A stretch of DNA of 64,000 nucleotides from Streptomyces monashensis (GTDB taxonomy: Bacteria; Actinomycetota; Actinomycetes; Streptomycetales; Streptomycetaceae): positions 1 through 64,000 of the forward strand of contig NZ_MLYO01000004.1 of NCBI RefSeq assembly GCF_001866665.1. The letters are read 5' to 3'. A model generated the notes under the pieces. It worked only from the letters and a program-made list of their open reading frames with translations. It did no database searches and had not been told where the DNA came from. A program made the position numbers and the translations under genes. Of this stretch, positions 35,932 to 45,444 are shown piece after piece; within the stretch, counting starts at the first letter, position 1, and every line of letters begins with the position of its first letter.

Positions 35932-36261
35932 CTACGCGAAGCCGTCGATCGGGCCGCCACGACCGCGTGCCGCATCCCCGATCGGTAGATCACGCCCGCT
36001 GTCATCGGGGGCCACCTGCAAGGTGACTGTCATCCGGTGCGTAGCCGTGCTCGCCCGCTCGCCCCTGGCGTCCGCGGACACGACCAAGGCCTTCACCCCG
36101 CCGCCGGCCACAGCAGTCTTCCGCAACTCAATCCCAAGATCGAGCACGATCTCCTTGACCGTGAACCGGATCGGCGAGCTGTCCCCATCCAGCTGCGCAG
36201 CGGCAAGTCCGCTGCGTACCGCCTTGATCGCCTCAGACAGCTCGGTGGGCTCTAACTCCAT
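35932..36261 (-). CDS. Trypco2-domain protein
   Basis: A protein of 109 residues: MELEPTELSEAIKAVRSGLA, AAQLDGDSSPIRFTVKEIVL, DLGIELRKTAVAGGGVKALV, then HRMTVTLQVA. This is the order of helix, strand FxVxxIxLDLxxxL and VKxxVVSA seen in the trypsin-co-occurring domain 2. It lies directly ahead of the protease-NTPase gene in one operon and is presumably its partner, perhaps as sensor or regulator. Confidence 0.7.
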   Translation of the reverse strand: MELEPTELSEAIKAVRSGLAAAQLDGDSSPIRFTVKEIVLDLGIELRKTAVAGGGVKALVVSADARGERASTATHRMTVTLQVAPDDSGRDLPIGDAARGRGGPIDGFA

Positions 36262-36739
36262 GTTCTCCCCTGATCATTCGCGCCGAACGACCCAGTCTGC
36301 CGGGCAGCCACCGGTTACGGAAGACGGCGCCACCGCCACAACACCAGCGCCGTCGGCGAGTTGGACAGGCCAGGCTGGAAGCGTGAGCCGCCCCACTCGC
36401 TCCCCGGGGACCGCGCTCGGCGCCAGGTCAGGCGAGCCGCATCCTGAGCAGGCGGCAGCCCCACGGGAGGCTCTCCCGCCTGACCACCAAGGGGCGTGAG
36501 ACTCCACATCCGGGATGGCCGCCGTCGGCGGCCCTCCCGCGCCCGAGGCTCGCCCGGCTGCCCCCTGTAGCACTCAAAGGCCAACCAGGAGGGTTCAGCC
36601 ACACCAGGCCGCCGAGTCTTCCGTGACGCACCCCAGAACCTATGTTCGAACGCATGCTCGAATTCTGCGTTATGGTGGACACTTCAAGAGACGCAGGTCA
36701 GCTAGGGGGTTCGCGAGAGGCAGGTGGCGCAGGGGTGAT
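36262..36739. other. Divergent region between Trypco2 and dnaE2
   Basis: No convincing gene. The right part carries the LexA-type box at 36646-36661. The left part must hold the promoter for the leftward Trypco2 operon. Confidence 0.4.
36646..36661 (+). promoter_or_regulatory. LexA-type SOS box upstream of dnaE2
   Basis: TCGAACGCATGCTCGA matches the actinobacterial SOS palindrome TCGAAC-N4-GTTCGA with one mismatch. It lies about 80 bases before the PHP domain of dnaE2, as expected for DNA-damage-inducible mutagenesis genes. Confidence 0.65.
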
Positions 36740-39700
36740 GGATTTACTCATCTGCATGTCGCCTCCGGCTACTCCGCCCGCTACGGCGCCTCCCTCCCGG
36801 ACGCCCTGGTGCGGCGGGCGGCCGAGTGCGGCATGACGACGCTCGCGCTGACCGACCGCGACACCGTCGCCGGCACGGTCCGTTTCGCCAAGGCTGCCGC
36901 GGCCGCCGGGGTGCGGCCCGTCTTCGGCGTCGATATCGCCGTCGCCCCGCTCAGGCCGCCGGCGCCGCACGCGGCCCGGCCCCGTACCCCGGCCCGCGGC
37001 GGCGCGCACGTGATGGAGCCGCCGCTGCGGATCACCCTGCTCGCCCAGAACGCAGCCGGGTGGGCCCGGCTGTGCCGTCTGGTATCCGCCGCGCATGCCG
37101 AGGCCGACGGCACCCTGCCCGTCGTCTCGTGGGAGGTCTTGCGCGCGAACGCCGGCCAGGACCTGGTCGTGCTGCTCGGACCTACGTCCGAGCCGGTGCG
37201 CGCCCTGTCCGCCGGGCGTCCCGATCTCGCCGAGCAGGTGCTGGTGCCGTGGCGGGAGCTGGCCGGGCCACGGCTGCGGCTGGAGGCCGCATATCTGGGT
37301 CGGCAGGGGACCGGCCCAGGGTCGCTGCGGCTGGCCGCGCGCACCGTGGGCCTGGCCGACCAGCTCGGCGTGCCCGCGGTGCTGACCAACACGGTCCGTT
37401 ATGCCGACCCCGCCCAGCACCGCCTGGCCGACGTCCTCGATGCGGCGCGGCTGCTGCGCCCGGTCGATGGCCGGCACCTGGACGGCGGCGAGCGGTGGCT
37501 GAAGGACCCGGCCGCCATGGCGGCGGCCGCCGAGCAGATCGCCCAGGCCCTCGGCGAGCACCGCGCGCGGGCCGCTCGCCTGCTGGCGGAGACCGAGGCG
37601 ACCGGCCAGTCCTGTGTTCTGACCCCTGCCGATCTCGGGCTGGGCCGGCCGCACTTTCCCGAGCCGTCCGTCGTGGGCGCCGGGGCGGAGCCGGGGTCGG
37701 CGATGCGGCTGCTGCGGCAGCGGTGCGAGACCGGGATGGCCGCCCGCGGCCTGGACACGGACCACCGCGCCGTCAGGCAGCTCGACTACGAGCTCGGCGT
37801 GATCGGCCGGCTCGGTTTCGAGGGTTACTTCCTGGCCGTGGCCCAGGTGGTCGCCGACACCCGGGCGCTCGGGATCCGGGTCGCCGCACGTGGCTCGGGT
37901 GCCGGCTCCATGGTCAACCACTCGTTGTTCGTCGCCACGGCCAACCCTCTGGAGCACCACCTGTTGTTCGAGCGGTTCCTCAGCGAGCGGCGCACGTCGC
38001 TGCCGGACATCGACCTGGACGTGGAGTCCGAGCGGCGTCTGGAGGTCTACGACAAGATCATTGAACGGTTCGGGCGTGAGCGGACCGCGGTCACCGGCAT
38101 GCCCGAGACCTACCGGGCCCGGCACGCCCTGCGCGATACCGGACTCGCCCTCGGCCTGCCACCCCAGGTCGTGGGCGACATCGCCAAATCGTTCCCGCAC
38201 ATCCGGGCCCGGGACATCCGCGCCGCCCTGACCGAGCTGCCCGAGCTGCGACAACTAGCCAGTCAGGCGAGGAGGTTCGGGCCGCTGTGGGAGCTCGCCG
38301 AGGGGCTGGACGCGCTGCCGCGCGGCTACGCCATGCACCCCTGCGGCGTGATCATCTCCAACGCGTCGCTACTGGACCGGCTGCCGGTGCAGCCGACCCC
38401 GGCCGGCTACCCCATGGTGCAGGCAGACAAGGAGGACGTCGAAGACCTCGGCCTCCTCAAACTCGACGTCCTCGGAGTGCGGATGCAGTCCGCGATGGCC
38501 CACGCGGTCACCGAGATCCGCCGCACCACCGGCCGCCAGCTCGATCTCGACAACCCTGACCACGTCGACCTCAACGACCGGCTCGCCTTCGAACTCATCC
38601 AGGCCTCCGACACCGTCGGCCTGTTCCAGCTGGAAAGCCCCGGCCAGCAAGATCTGGTGGGGCGTCTTCAGCCGCGGCACATGCAGGACGTCATCGCGGA
38701 CATCAGCCTCTTTAGGCCCGGCCCCGTGCAGGGCGGCATGCCCGCACTGTTCATCGCCGCCCGCCACGGCGCGGCACCGAAGTACGCGCACCCGGACCTG
38801 GAGCCGATCCTGTCCGACACGTCCGGCGTGGTGATCTGGCACGAGCAGATCATCGCCATCCTCGCCCGGATGACCGGCTGCGACCGTGCCGCCGGCGACG
38901 TCGCCCGCCGGGCCCTGGCAGATCCCGACCGGCTGCCCAAGGTCGAGCAGTGGTTCCGCCGCGCCGCCGGCGAGCGCGGCTACACCAAGGACGTCCTCGA
39001 CGACGTGTGGGAGACCGTCACCTCCTTCGGCGCGTACGGCTTCTGCCGCGCCCACGCCGTCGCCTTCGCCGTCCCCGCCCTCCAAAGCGCCTACCTGAAA
39101 GCACACTTCCCGGCGTTCCTGTATGCGGGGCTGCTGGAACACGACCCCGGAATGTGGCCCAGCCGGGTCATCGTCGCCGACGCCCGCCGCCACGGCGTGC
39201 CCGTCCTGCCCATCGACGTCAACCGCTCCCGCCTCCAGCACAGCGTCGAAGCCACAGAGGACGGGTGGGGCGTGCGCCTCGCCTTCTCCACGGTCAAGGG
39301 CATCCACTCGGCCGAGACCGCCCGCCTCACCGCCGGCCAGCCGTACACCAGCCTGCAGGATCTGTGGCAGCGGGCCCGCCCGTCGCTCCCGCTCGCCCAG
39401 CGTCTGATCCGCATCGGCGCCCTCGACGACCTTGCCGCGGACCAGAGTCGGCGGGACCTGCTGCTGCAGGCCGAAGAGCTCCACCGGCAGTACCGCAACC
39501 GGACAACCACCGAGGGACAGCTCCCGCTCGGCGGCGAGCTGGTGACCGCAGAGCCGAGCGGCCTGCCGGAGATGACCAGCCGCGACAAGCTCAGCGCCGA
39601 AATCGACACGCTCTCCATCGACGTCTCGCAGCACCTGATGGAGCACCACCACCGGCTGCTGCGGGAACTCGGCGCCACCGACGCCGCCCATCTGCGCGCG

Positions 39701-40180
39701 TTGATCCCCGGCCAGAAAGTACTGGTCGCCGGGGTACGGGCCTCCACGCAGACCCCACCGATCCCGTCCGGGAAACGGGTCATCTTCTGCACGCTGGAGG
39801 ACGGCTCGGGCCTGGTCGACATCGCATTCTTCGAAGACAGCCACGCCGCCTGCGCGCACACCGTGTTCCACTCCGGGCTCCTCCTGGTACGCGGCACCGT
39901 CGAGGCCCGCGGCCCGCGCCGCACCGTCGTCGGCGAAATGGCTTGGGATCTTGAAGAGGTCGCCACCGCCCGCCGCGACCACGGCCCCCAGGCCGCCCTC
40001 GACCTGCTCGGCCGGACCACCCCGGCCCCCACTCCGGCGCAGCCCGCCGCCCCAGCCCGCACGCTCGCCGATGGGACCGCTGGGGCCCGCCTGCACCCGT
40101 ACGCGGACCTCCAGCCCGCCGGCACCCGCTCGGCGGACCTTCGCCGTCTGGGGCACCGAAGCCCCGGAAGCGCAGGGTGA
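36740..40180 (+). CDS. dnaE2: Error-prone DNA polymerase III alpha subunit DnaE2
   Basis: About 1146 residues. It starts with a PHP domain (GFTHLHVASGYSARYGASLP, ALTDRDTVAGTVRFAKA). The polymerase core contains VAARGSGAGSMVNH and the catalytic PDIDLDVESERR (three Asp). The tail holds HhH and OB-fold segments (RVIFCTLEDGSGLVDIAFFE). DnaE2 is the translesion polymerase of the SOS mutasome. The beginning is odd: no ATG, GTG or TTG lies in frame between the SOS box and GFTHLH, while an ATG at 36738 is out of frame by one base (an extra G would give MGFTHLH, the usual start). Coordinates therefore begin at the first conserved codon. Confidence 0.85.
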   Translation, partial: GFTHLHVASGYSARYGASLPDALVRRAAECGMTTLALTDRDTVAGTVRFAKAAAAAGVRPVFGVDIAVAPLRPPAPHAARPRTPARGGAHVMEPPLRITLLAQNAAGWARLCRLVSAAHAEADGTLPVVSWEVLRANAGQDLVVLLGPTSEPVRALSAGRPDLAEQVLVPWRELAGPRLRLEAAYLGRQGTGPGSLRLAARTVGLADQLGVPAVLTNTVRYADPAQHRLADVLDAARLLRPVDGRHLDGGERWLKDPAAMAAAAEQIAQALGEHRARAARLLAETEATGQSCVLTPADLGLGRPHFPEPSVVGAGAEPGSAMRLLRQRCETGMAARGLDTDHRAVRQLDYELGVIGRLGFEGYFLAVAQVVADTRALGIRVAARGSGAGSMVNHSLFVATANPLEHHLLFERFLSERRTSLPDIDLDVESERRLEVYDKIIERFGRERTAVTGMPETYRARHALRDTGLALGLPPQVVGDIAKSFPHIRARDIRAALTELPELRQLASQARRFGPLWELAEGLDALPRGYAMHPCGVIISNASLLDRLPVQPTPAGYPMVQADKEDVEDLGLLKLDVLGVRMQSAMAHAVTEIRRTTGRQLDLDNPDHVDLNDRLAFELIQASDTVGLFQLESPGQQDLVGRLQPRHMQDVIADISLFRPGPVQGGMPALFIAARHGAAPKYAHPDLEPILSDTSGVVIWHEQIIAILARMTGCDRAAGDVARRALADPDRLPKVEQWFRRAAGERGYTKDVLDDVWETVTSFGAYGFCRAHAVAFAVPALQSAYLKAHFPAFLYAGLLEHDPGMWPSRVIVADARRHGVPVLPIDVNRSRLQHSVEATEDGWGVRLAFSTVKGIHSAETARLTAGQPYTSLQDLWQRARPSLPLAQRLIRIGALDDLAADQSRRDLLLQAEELHRQYRNRTTTEGQLPLGGELVTAEPSGLPEMTSRDKLSAEIDTLSIDVSQHLMEHHHRLLRELGATDAAHLRALIPGQKVLVAGVRASTQTPPIPSGKRVIFCTLEDGSGLVDIAFFEDSHAACAHTVFHSGLLLVRGTVEARGPRRTVVGEMAWDLEEVATARRDHGPQAALDLLGRTTPAPTPAQPAAPARTLADGTAGARLHPYADLQPAGTRSADLRRLGHRSPGSAG

Positions 40181-41235
40181 TCACCGTGGGCGAGGGACGT
40201 CAGATCCTCCACATCCGGTTTGCTCTTGCACCCGAGCACAACCCGGATCTCCTTCAGCAACTGCGCCGTCTCCTGGAAGACTTCACACCGCGCGTGCAGA
40301 TGCTGGAGCCGGACAGTGCTGTCGCGGACCTGTCCGGAGCGATCCGGTTCTGGCACCGGGACGCCCGGGGCGTCACCGAACTCATTCAGCTGCGGGCCCT
40401 GGCGTACTACGAGCTGCGCAGCTCGGCCTCGGCCGCGCCCAACCGGCTGCTCGCCGCCATGGCCGCCGCCCTCACCCCGCCCGGCCGCCGCACCGTCATC
40501 GAGGACTCACCCGAGGCGATCGACGCGTTCCTGCGGCCACGCCCCGTCCGCGAGCTGCCCGGCATCGGCACCCGAACCGCCGCCGCACTCGCCGAATACG
40601 GCCTGCACACCATCGGCGACGTCGCCGACGTCCCCCAGCTCACGCTGCAGCGCCTCCTCGGTGCCCGCGCCGGCCGCACCCTCCACGAGCAGGCCCACGG
40701 CCGCGACACCCAGATCGTCGACCGCACCCCGGCACCGGCGAGCATCAGCGCCGAACATCACTTCCCGCATGACGAACTCGGCCCTGCCGAGCACCGGCGC
40801 ACCCTGCTTGCCCTCGCCGACGACCTCGGCGCCCGCCTGCGCACCAGCGGACAGATCACCCAAGGGCTGACCTGCACCATCCGCTACGCCGACCAGAGCA
40901 CCACCCGCCGAAGCCGCACCCTGCCCGAGGCAACCCAGCACACCCTGCCCCTGGCCCGCGCTGCGTACGCGGTGTACGAGTCCCTCGGACTACAACGCGC
41001 CCGGGTACGCCACATCAGCCTGCGCGCCGACGCCCTCCTACCCGCAGCCAAAGCCACCCGCCAGCTCACCCTCGACAGCAACGACGACAAACCCTTCGCA
41101 ATCGAAGCCGTCGCCGACCGAGCCCGCGCCCGCTTCGGACATGGCGTGCTCTACCCGGCATCCCTCGCGATCGCAGCAGGAACTCGATCGGCCCGAGCAC
41201 AGGGCCGCGGTCGCACTGGCGCGCGCTGGATTTGA
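40177..41235 (+). CDS. Y-family polymerase-like protein (ImuB-like) lacking the catalytic palm motif
   Basis: A protein of 352 residues; its GTG overlaps the dnaE2 stop (GTGA). The helix-hairpin-helix LPGIGTRTAAALAEYGLHTI and the little-finger region (LTCTIRYADQSTTRRSRTLP) match Y-family proteins. The N-terminus does not contain the DxDxFF catalytic Asp motif. ImuB, the non-catalytic partner of DnaE2, has the same pattern, so this is probably its functional equivalent. An imuA' gene is not present in the window. Confidence 0.7.
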   Translation: MITVGEGRQILHIRFALAPEHNPDLLQQLRRLLEDFTPRVQMLEPDSAVADLSGAIRFWHRDARGVTELIQLRALAYYELRSSASAAPNRLLAAMAAALTPPGRRTVIEDSPEAIDAFLRPRPVRELPGIGTRTAAALAEYGLHTIGDVADVPQLTLQRLLGARAGRTLHEQAHGRDTQIVDRTPAPASISAEHHFPHDELGPAEHRRTLLALADDLGARLRTSGQITQGLTCTIRYADQSTTRRSRTLPEATQHTLPLARAAYAVYESLGLQRARVRHISLRADALLPAAKATRQLTLDSNDDKPFAIEAVADRARARFGHGVLYPASLAIAAGTRSARAQGRGRTGARWI

Positions 41236-41340
41236 GGCAACCAGTAATCTTCGACCGGGAATTCGGCAGATCGATCCAGGGGGACTGACCGTCGGCCAGG
41301 ACGACCGTGGTGGCCAGTAGCTCGGGACGGTCCGCCACGG

Positions 41341-41712
41341 CTACAGGGACTCCTGGCCCTCACCGTCCCCGCGGCGGACATGCTTGAGCTGGGACCGGGC
41401 ATCGGGCAGGTCGGTCGAAGCCACGTCGTCCCAGAACGCATGCGTGACGATCGAGGCGGCGAGAGTGCGCTCCCGCTCCCGCAGCCCCACGACCTCCGTC
41501 TGCTCCTGCTCTGACCAGCCCGGCGAATCCGGGTAGGACTTCGGTGCGTTCTGCCAGTAGCCGTCGGGGCGCTGCCAGGCCTCCATCGGCTCGACGGAGT
41601 ACGGCAGATTCTTGATCAGGTCTGCGAGGTCAGCTCGCACCTGCGTGAGGTCCTGCTGGGCGACGAGGAGATCGTCGGGTTCTCTGGGGTTTTGGTAGCT
41701 GTGGTGTGACAT
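41341..41712 (-). CDS. Hypothetical protein (123 aa)
   Basis: ATG 41712 with AGAGG upstream. MSHHSYQNPREPDDLLVAQQ begins a helical region (LTQVRADLADLIKNLPYSVE). A central PxxWxRPDGYW and a second helix (EVVGLRERERTLAASIVTHA) follow. Not recognised. It lies divergently from the recombinase genes with about 100 bases between. Confidence 0.5.
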   Translation of the reverse strand: MSHHSYQNPREPDDLLVAQQDLTQVRADLADLIKNLPYSVEPMEAWQRPDGYWQNAPKSYPDSPGWSEQEQTEVVGLRERERTLAASIVTHAFWDDVASTDLPDARSQLKHVRRGDGEGQESL

Positions 41713-41809
41713 TGCGCCTCTTGCTGTCGTTTGGTGTATTACGACGGTTCTTCGGGGGTGTGGCTCTTGTAGTGGATCGTTGCGATCGACATACAGAGCA
41801 TGGGAACGA

Positions 41810-42973
41810 ATGTACGAAACATTTCTCGTCTTGATGCCGTCGGGGACCCGGTACTGGACCGTGGTGGACGACGAGCTGGAAGTCGTCGAGCAGGCGGACC
41901 GCTTCCTGAGGGAGGTACGCCTGGCCCGGGGCCGGGCAGAGACGACAACGAAGGCGTACGCCGAGGCGGTGTCCTTGTTCCTGCGCTGGTGCGCGGGCAC
42001 AGGGCGGGACTGGTCGACAGCGGCCCGGGACATGGGGCTGTTCATGGTGTGGCTGCGGTGGGCGCCGGGCAACGGTGGCCAGCGCCAGGCCGTGGTACCG
42101 GGGCCGGGAGGAACGCCGGTCCGCGGGGATGCGCGAATCAACAAGGTGCTGACCGCGGTACGGATGTTCCTGCTTCACGCGGTGGTCAACAAGGCCGCAC
42201 CAGCCTGGGTCCTTGAGCAGCTCTACGAGCTGGGGGATGACCGTGACCTGCCGGCGGAGGCACGGGGCGAGAGCGGTGGGATGCGGTATCGGCTGCGGGC
42301 CCGTCACCGGCTGCAGGAGCCGGAGACGGAAGTGGACCGGGCCAGTGACGAGGAGGTCGTGGCGATGCTGCGGGCCTGTCGGTCAGCCCGGGACAGGTTG
42401 ATCGTGCTGCTGCTGTCGCGGGTGGGGTTGCGACCGGGACAGGTCGCAGGGCTGCACCGCTGTGATGTCCACCTGCTGATGGATTCGCGCTCGCTGGGGT
42501 GCGATGTCGAGGGGGCCCATCTGCACGTGATCCGGCGGCAGAACGTGAATGGCGCCTGGTCGAAGTCGAGGAAGTCGTGGGTGATGCCGGTGGACTTCCT
42601 GGTGGTGCAGGCCGCCGACCAGTACGCGGTGGAGCGTTACGAGATCCTCGGGGAGGGCGGAAGCGACTTCTTGCTGGTCAACCTCTTCCGCCCGCCCTAT
42701 GGCTCGCCGGTGACCACCGGCGCGATCGGAGAGCTGTGCGAGTCGCTGTCGGGACGGGCGAGGCTGGGCCGCCGGGTCGGGCCGCGGATGTGCCGGCATG
42801 CGATGGCCAGCAACGTCGTGGATGCCGGCGGCACGCTGGATGAGGTTCAGGCCCTGCTGGGCCAGAAGAACCCGGCCTCACCCCGTCCCTACCTGCATCC
42901 GGACCGAGCTCGCCTGCGCGCGGCCGTTGAGCGCGTGGCTTCGCCCCGCCTGATTGAGGGGGAGACCCGGTGA
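41810..42973 (+). CDS. Tyrosine recombinase, first of a Tn554-like trio (TnpA-type)
   Basis: About 387 residues from ATG 41810. It has an N-terminal SAM-like DNA-binding domain (TTTKAYAEAVSLFLRWCAGT) and a catalytic domain with SRVGLRPGQVAGLHRCDV (first Arg), GPRMCRHAMASNVVDAGG (second Arg-His) and RPYLHPDRAR (nucleophile Tyr). The His normally three residues before the second Arg is Arg here. The stop overlaps the next start by four bases. Confidence 0.75.
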   Translation: MYETFLVLMPSGTRYWTVVDDELEVVEQADRFLREVRLARGRAETTTKAYAEAVSLFLRWCAGTGRDWSTAARDMGLFMVWLRWAPGNGGQRQAVVPGPGGTPVRGDARINKVLTAVRMFLLHAVVNKAAPAWVLEQLYELGDDRDLPAEARGESGGMRYRLRARHRLQEPETEVDRASDEEVVAMLRACRSARDRLIVLLLSRVGLRPGQVAGLHRCDVHLLMDSRSLGCDVEGAHLHVIRRQNVNGAWSKSRKSWVMPVDFLVVQAADQYAVERYEILGEGGSDFLLVNLFRPPYGSPVTTGAIGELCESLSGRARLGRRVGPRMCRHAMASNVVDAGGTLDEVQALLGQKNPASPRPYLHPDRARLRAAVERVASPRLIEGETR

Positions 42974-45444
42974 ATGTGGCGGTCGCAACGCCCCAACGCG
43001 GGGCAGGGGAAGACACGGTCACCACAGGGCTCATGGGCGCCGTCCAACCGGAGTTCCTGCAGCTGCTCAGCTGGGATCCTCACGTCCGGGTCTTGGTGCT
43101 GCCTCGCTCGCACCCGCAGTTCAGCGGTGAGGATTGCCTGGTGGCCGGCTGCGACAAGATGTCCTACTACGCCCACCAGAAGGGAATGTGCACCGGTTGC
43201 ACCGAGCGGTGGAAGAAGAGCGGCCTGCCCTTCGACGAGTTCGTCACCATCCAGCGCCCCGGCCGGATGGTCGGGTTCTTTCCTTGCCAGGTCGCGCACT
43301 GCGAACGGCCGGGCAGACGCGCGACGCTCCTGTGCTCGGCGCATGACTACCAGAGGCGCAACGTCTACGGGCTCCCGCTGGAGGACTTCCTCGCTCACCC
43401 CGAGGTGCAACCGCTGCCAGCCCTGGGGCCTTGCCAGGTCGCTGCCTGTGACCGGCAAGGCGAGACCAGGGACGGGTACTGCACGCCCCACGCCGACCAA
43501 TGCCGTGACCTCCGTCAACTAGGCGTCTTGGAGGACGAGGATCTTTGGCGGCTGACCACCCCGGCCATCGCGGAGTCCCGCAAGGTCAGCCTGCGCGGAC
43601 TGCCCGACCGTGTGGTCGCCGAGATCATCTATGGCCTCCAGGAACGGATCGCCCAGGGACTCCTGCACAAGGACTACCTGCTGCGCAATTTGTCCAACAA
43701 CGCCCGTGCTCAGCAAGTCACTTCACTCGACGAGCTCGACCTGGACGTCCTCACCCGCACCGACAGCACGCAGGCCAGGGGCTTCCTCAAGCACATCCGC
43801 CGCTTCGGCCTGAGCCCGGAGACCGAACGCCACAAGGACGTCTGGGACGCGAGCGCCTTCGGCCTCGGCGGCACCTTCTCCTTCACCGGGATCACCCAGC
43901 CCTGGCTGAGGGAAGGAGCCAAGGCCTGGGCCCTCGACGACATCCCCCGACGTCGCGGAAAGAGTGGCAAAACCGCCGTCCAACGCACCCTGAAGTCCCT
44001 GAGCCGCTTCTCCAAGAGCCTGCACCTGAGCCGGGATGACCACGGCGTCGACCTGCCCCAGCTCGGCCGCGTCGACATCACGGCCTTCCTGGTCCGGCTG
44101 AGCTTCCTCAACCAACGCGGCGACATCTCCGCCTGCACGCAGTACATGACCGTCCGCGACACCAGACGCGTGCTGACCCGGCTCCGGACCCTGGGCCTGA
44201 CCAAGCCCGGCCAGCCCCTGCACGGCCTGGCGGACGACTTCGCCCTCCGCCAGGAGGACATCCCCGACGACCCCGAGGACTCCGAAGCCGGCCGTGACCT
44301 GCCTCCGGAAGTCATGCGGCAGCTCTGCGCCAACCTCGACTCCCTTGAGACCGTCAGCTTCACAGACGTCCGCACGACCATCGAGCTGATCATCGACACC
44401 GGCAGGCGCCCCAACGAGATCTGCAAACTGCCATGGCAGTGCCTCGACCGGGAAAGCGACGGCAGTCCCGTCCTCGTCTACGACAACACCAAGAACCTTC
44501 GGCACGCTCGCCGACTACCGATCCCCGGCGCGACCGCCGCACTCATCATCAAGCAGCAACAACGCGCCCGCGCCCGCTTCCCCAGCACCCCGACCGACAA
44601 GCTCAAACTCTTCCCCGCGACCCTGGCCAACCCCCACGGCACGAAGGCGACAACCTACGAGTGGGTATCGGCAAAGCACCGGGCCTGGGTGAAAGGACTG
44701 CCCGAGTTCCTCGTCCCCACCGTGATCGTCGAAGACGGCAACCGGGTCACCAAGATGCTGCCCTTCGACAAGAACAAGATCTACCCCTACGCCTACCGGC
44801 ACACCTACGCACAACGGCATGCCGACGCCGGGGTCCCCCAGGACGTTCTCCAGTCGTTGATGGATCACCGCGAAGCCAGCACCACACAGCGGTACTACCG
44901 CGTCGGCGAGAAACGCCGCCGCGAAGCTGTCGAGCGGGTCACCACCATGCAGTTCGACCGGCACGGCACACGCATCTGGCGCCAGGCCAAAACCCTGCTC
45001 GACTCCGAACACGCCCGCCGCGCCATCGGTTCCGTCCAAGTCCCCTACGGCACCTGCACTGAACCCTCCAACGTCGCGGCCGGCGGCCACGACTGCCCCG
45101 TGCGCTTCCGCTGCGTGGGCTGCGGACACTTCCGCACCGACGTCTCCTACCTCCCCGACCTTGAGGCATACCTGGCCGACCTGCTGCGCAACCGTGAACG
45201 TCTGGCCGCCTTCGCCAACGCCGACCCCTGGGCCAAGGCCGAGGCCACACCATCGGACGACGAGATTGCCCGTGTACGCCGCCTGGTTCAGCGGGTGCGC
45301 CAGGACCTCGACGACCTCACCGACGAGGACCGCGCCCAGATTCGCGAGGCAGTCACACTGGTCCGCCGCAGCCGCGGCGTGTCCCTCGGCATGCCACGCG
45401 TCCGCCAGCCCCTGCCCGACCTTCGCCCGGAGAGAACCGGATGA
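42970..45444 (+). CDS. Large tyrosine recombinase with zinc-finger N-terminus (TnpB-type)
   Basis: A protein of 824 residues. The N-terminus has three similar Cys-rich units (CLVAGCDKMSYYAHQKGMCT, CQVAHCERPGRRATLLCSAH, CQVAACDRQGETRDGYCTPH), probably zinc fingers. The catalytic part shows DTGRRPNEICKLPW (Arg I), YPYAYRHTYAQRHADAG (Arg II region, His replaced by Tyr at the first position) and TTQRYYRVGE (Tyr). A C-terminal Cys cluster (CPVRFRCVGCGHFRTD) follows. It resembles Tn554 TnpB but is longer. Coupled to genes on both sides. Confidence 0.75.
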   Translation: MNVAVATPQRGAGEDTVTTGLMGAVQPEFLQLLSWDPHVRVLVLPRSHPQFSGEDCLVAGCDKMSYYAHQKGMCTGCTERWKKSGLPFDEFVTIQRPGRMVGFFPCQVAHCERPGRRATLLCSAHDYQRRNVYGLPLEDFLAHPEVQPLPALGPCQVAACDRQGETRDGYCTPHADQCRDLRQLGVLEDEDLWRLTTPAIAESRKVSLRGLPDRVVAEIIYGLQERIAQGLLHKDYLLRNLSNNARAQQVTSLDELDLDVLTRTDSTQARGFLKHIRRFGLSPETERHKDVWDASAFGLGGTFSFTGITQPWLREGAKAWALDDIPRRRGKSGKTAVQRTLKSLSRFSKSLHLSRDDHGVDLPQLGRVDITAFLVRLSFLNQRGDISACTQYMTVRDTRRVLTRLRTLGLTKPGQPLHGLADDFALRQEDIPDDPEDSEAGRDLPPEVMRQLCANLDSLETVSFTDVRTTIELIIDTGRRPNEICKLPWQCLDRESDGSPVLVYDNTKNLRHARRLPIPGATAALIIKQQQRARARFPSTPTDKLKLFPATLANPHGTKATTYEWVSAKHRAWVKGLPEFLVPTVIVEDGNRVTKMLPFDKNKIYPYAYRHTYAQRHADAGVPQDVLQSLMDHREASTTQRYYRVGEKRRREAVERVTTMQFDRHGTRIWRQAKTLLDSEHARRAIGSVQVPYGTCTEPSNVAAGGHDCPVRFRCVGCGHFRTDVSYLPDLEAYLADLLRNRERLAAFANADPWAKAEATPSDDEIARVRRLVQRVRQDLDDLTDEDRAQIREAVTLVRRSRGVSLGMPRVRQPLPDLRPERTG

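Noticed and set aside
41236..41809. Attachment site or inverted repeats of the Tn554-like unit
   Set aside because: No repeated core could be matched between the two sides by eye; Tn554-type elements lack inverted repeats, so boundaries stay open.
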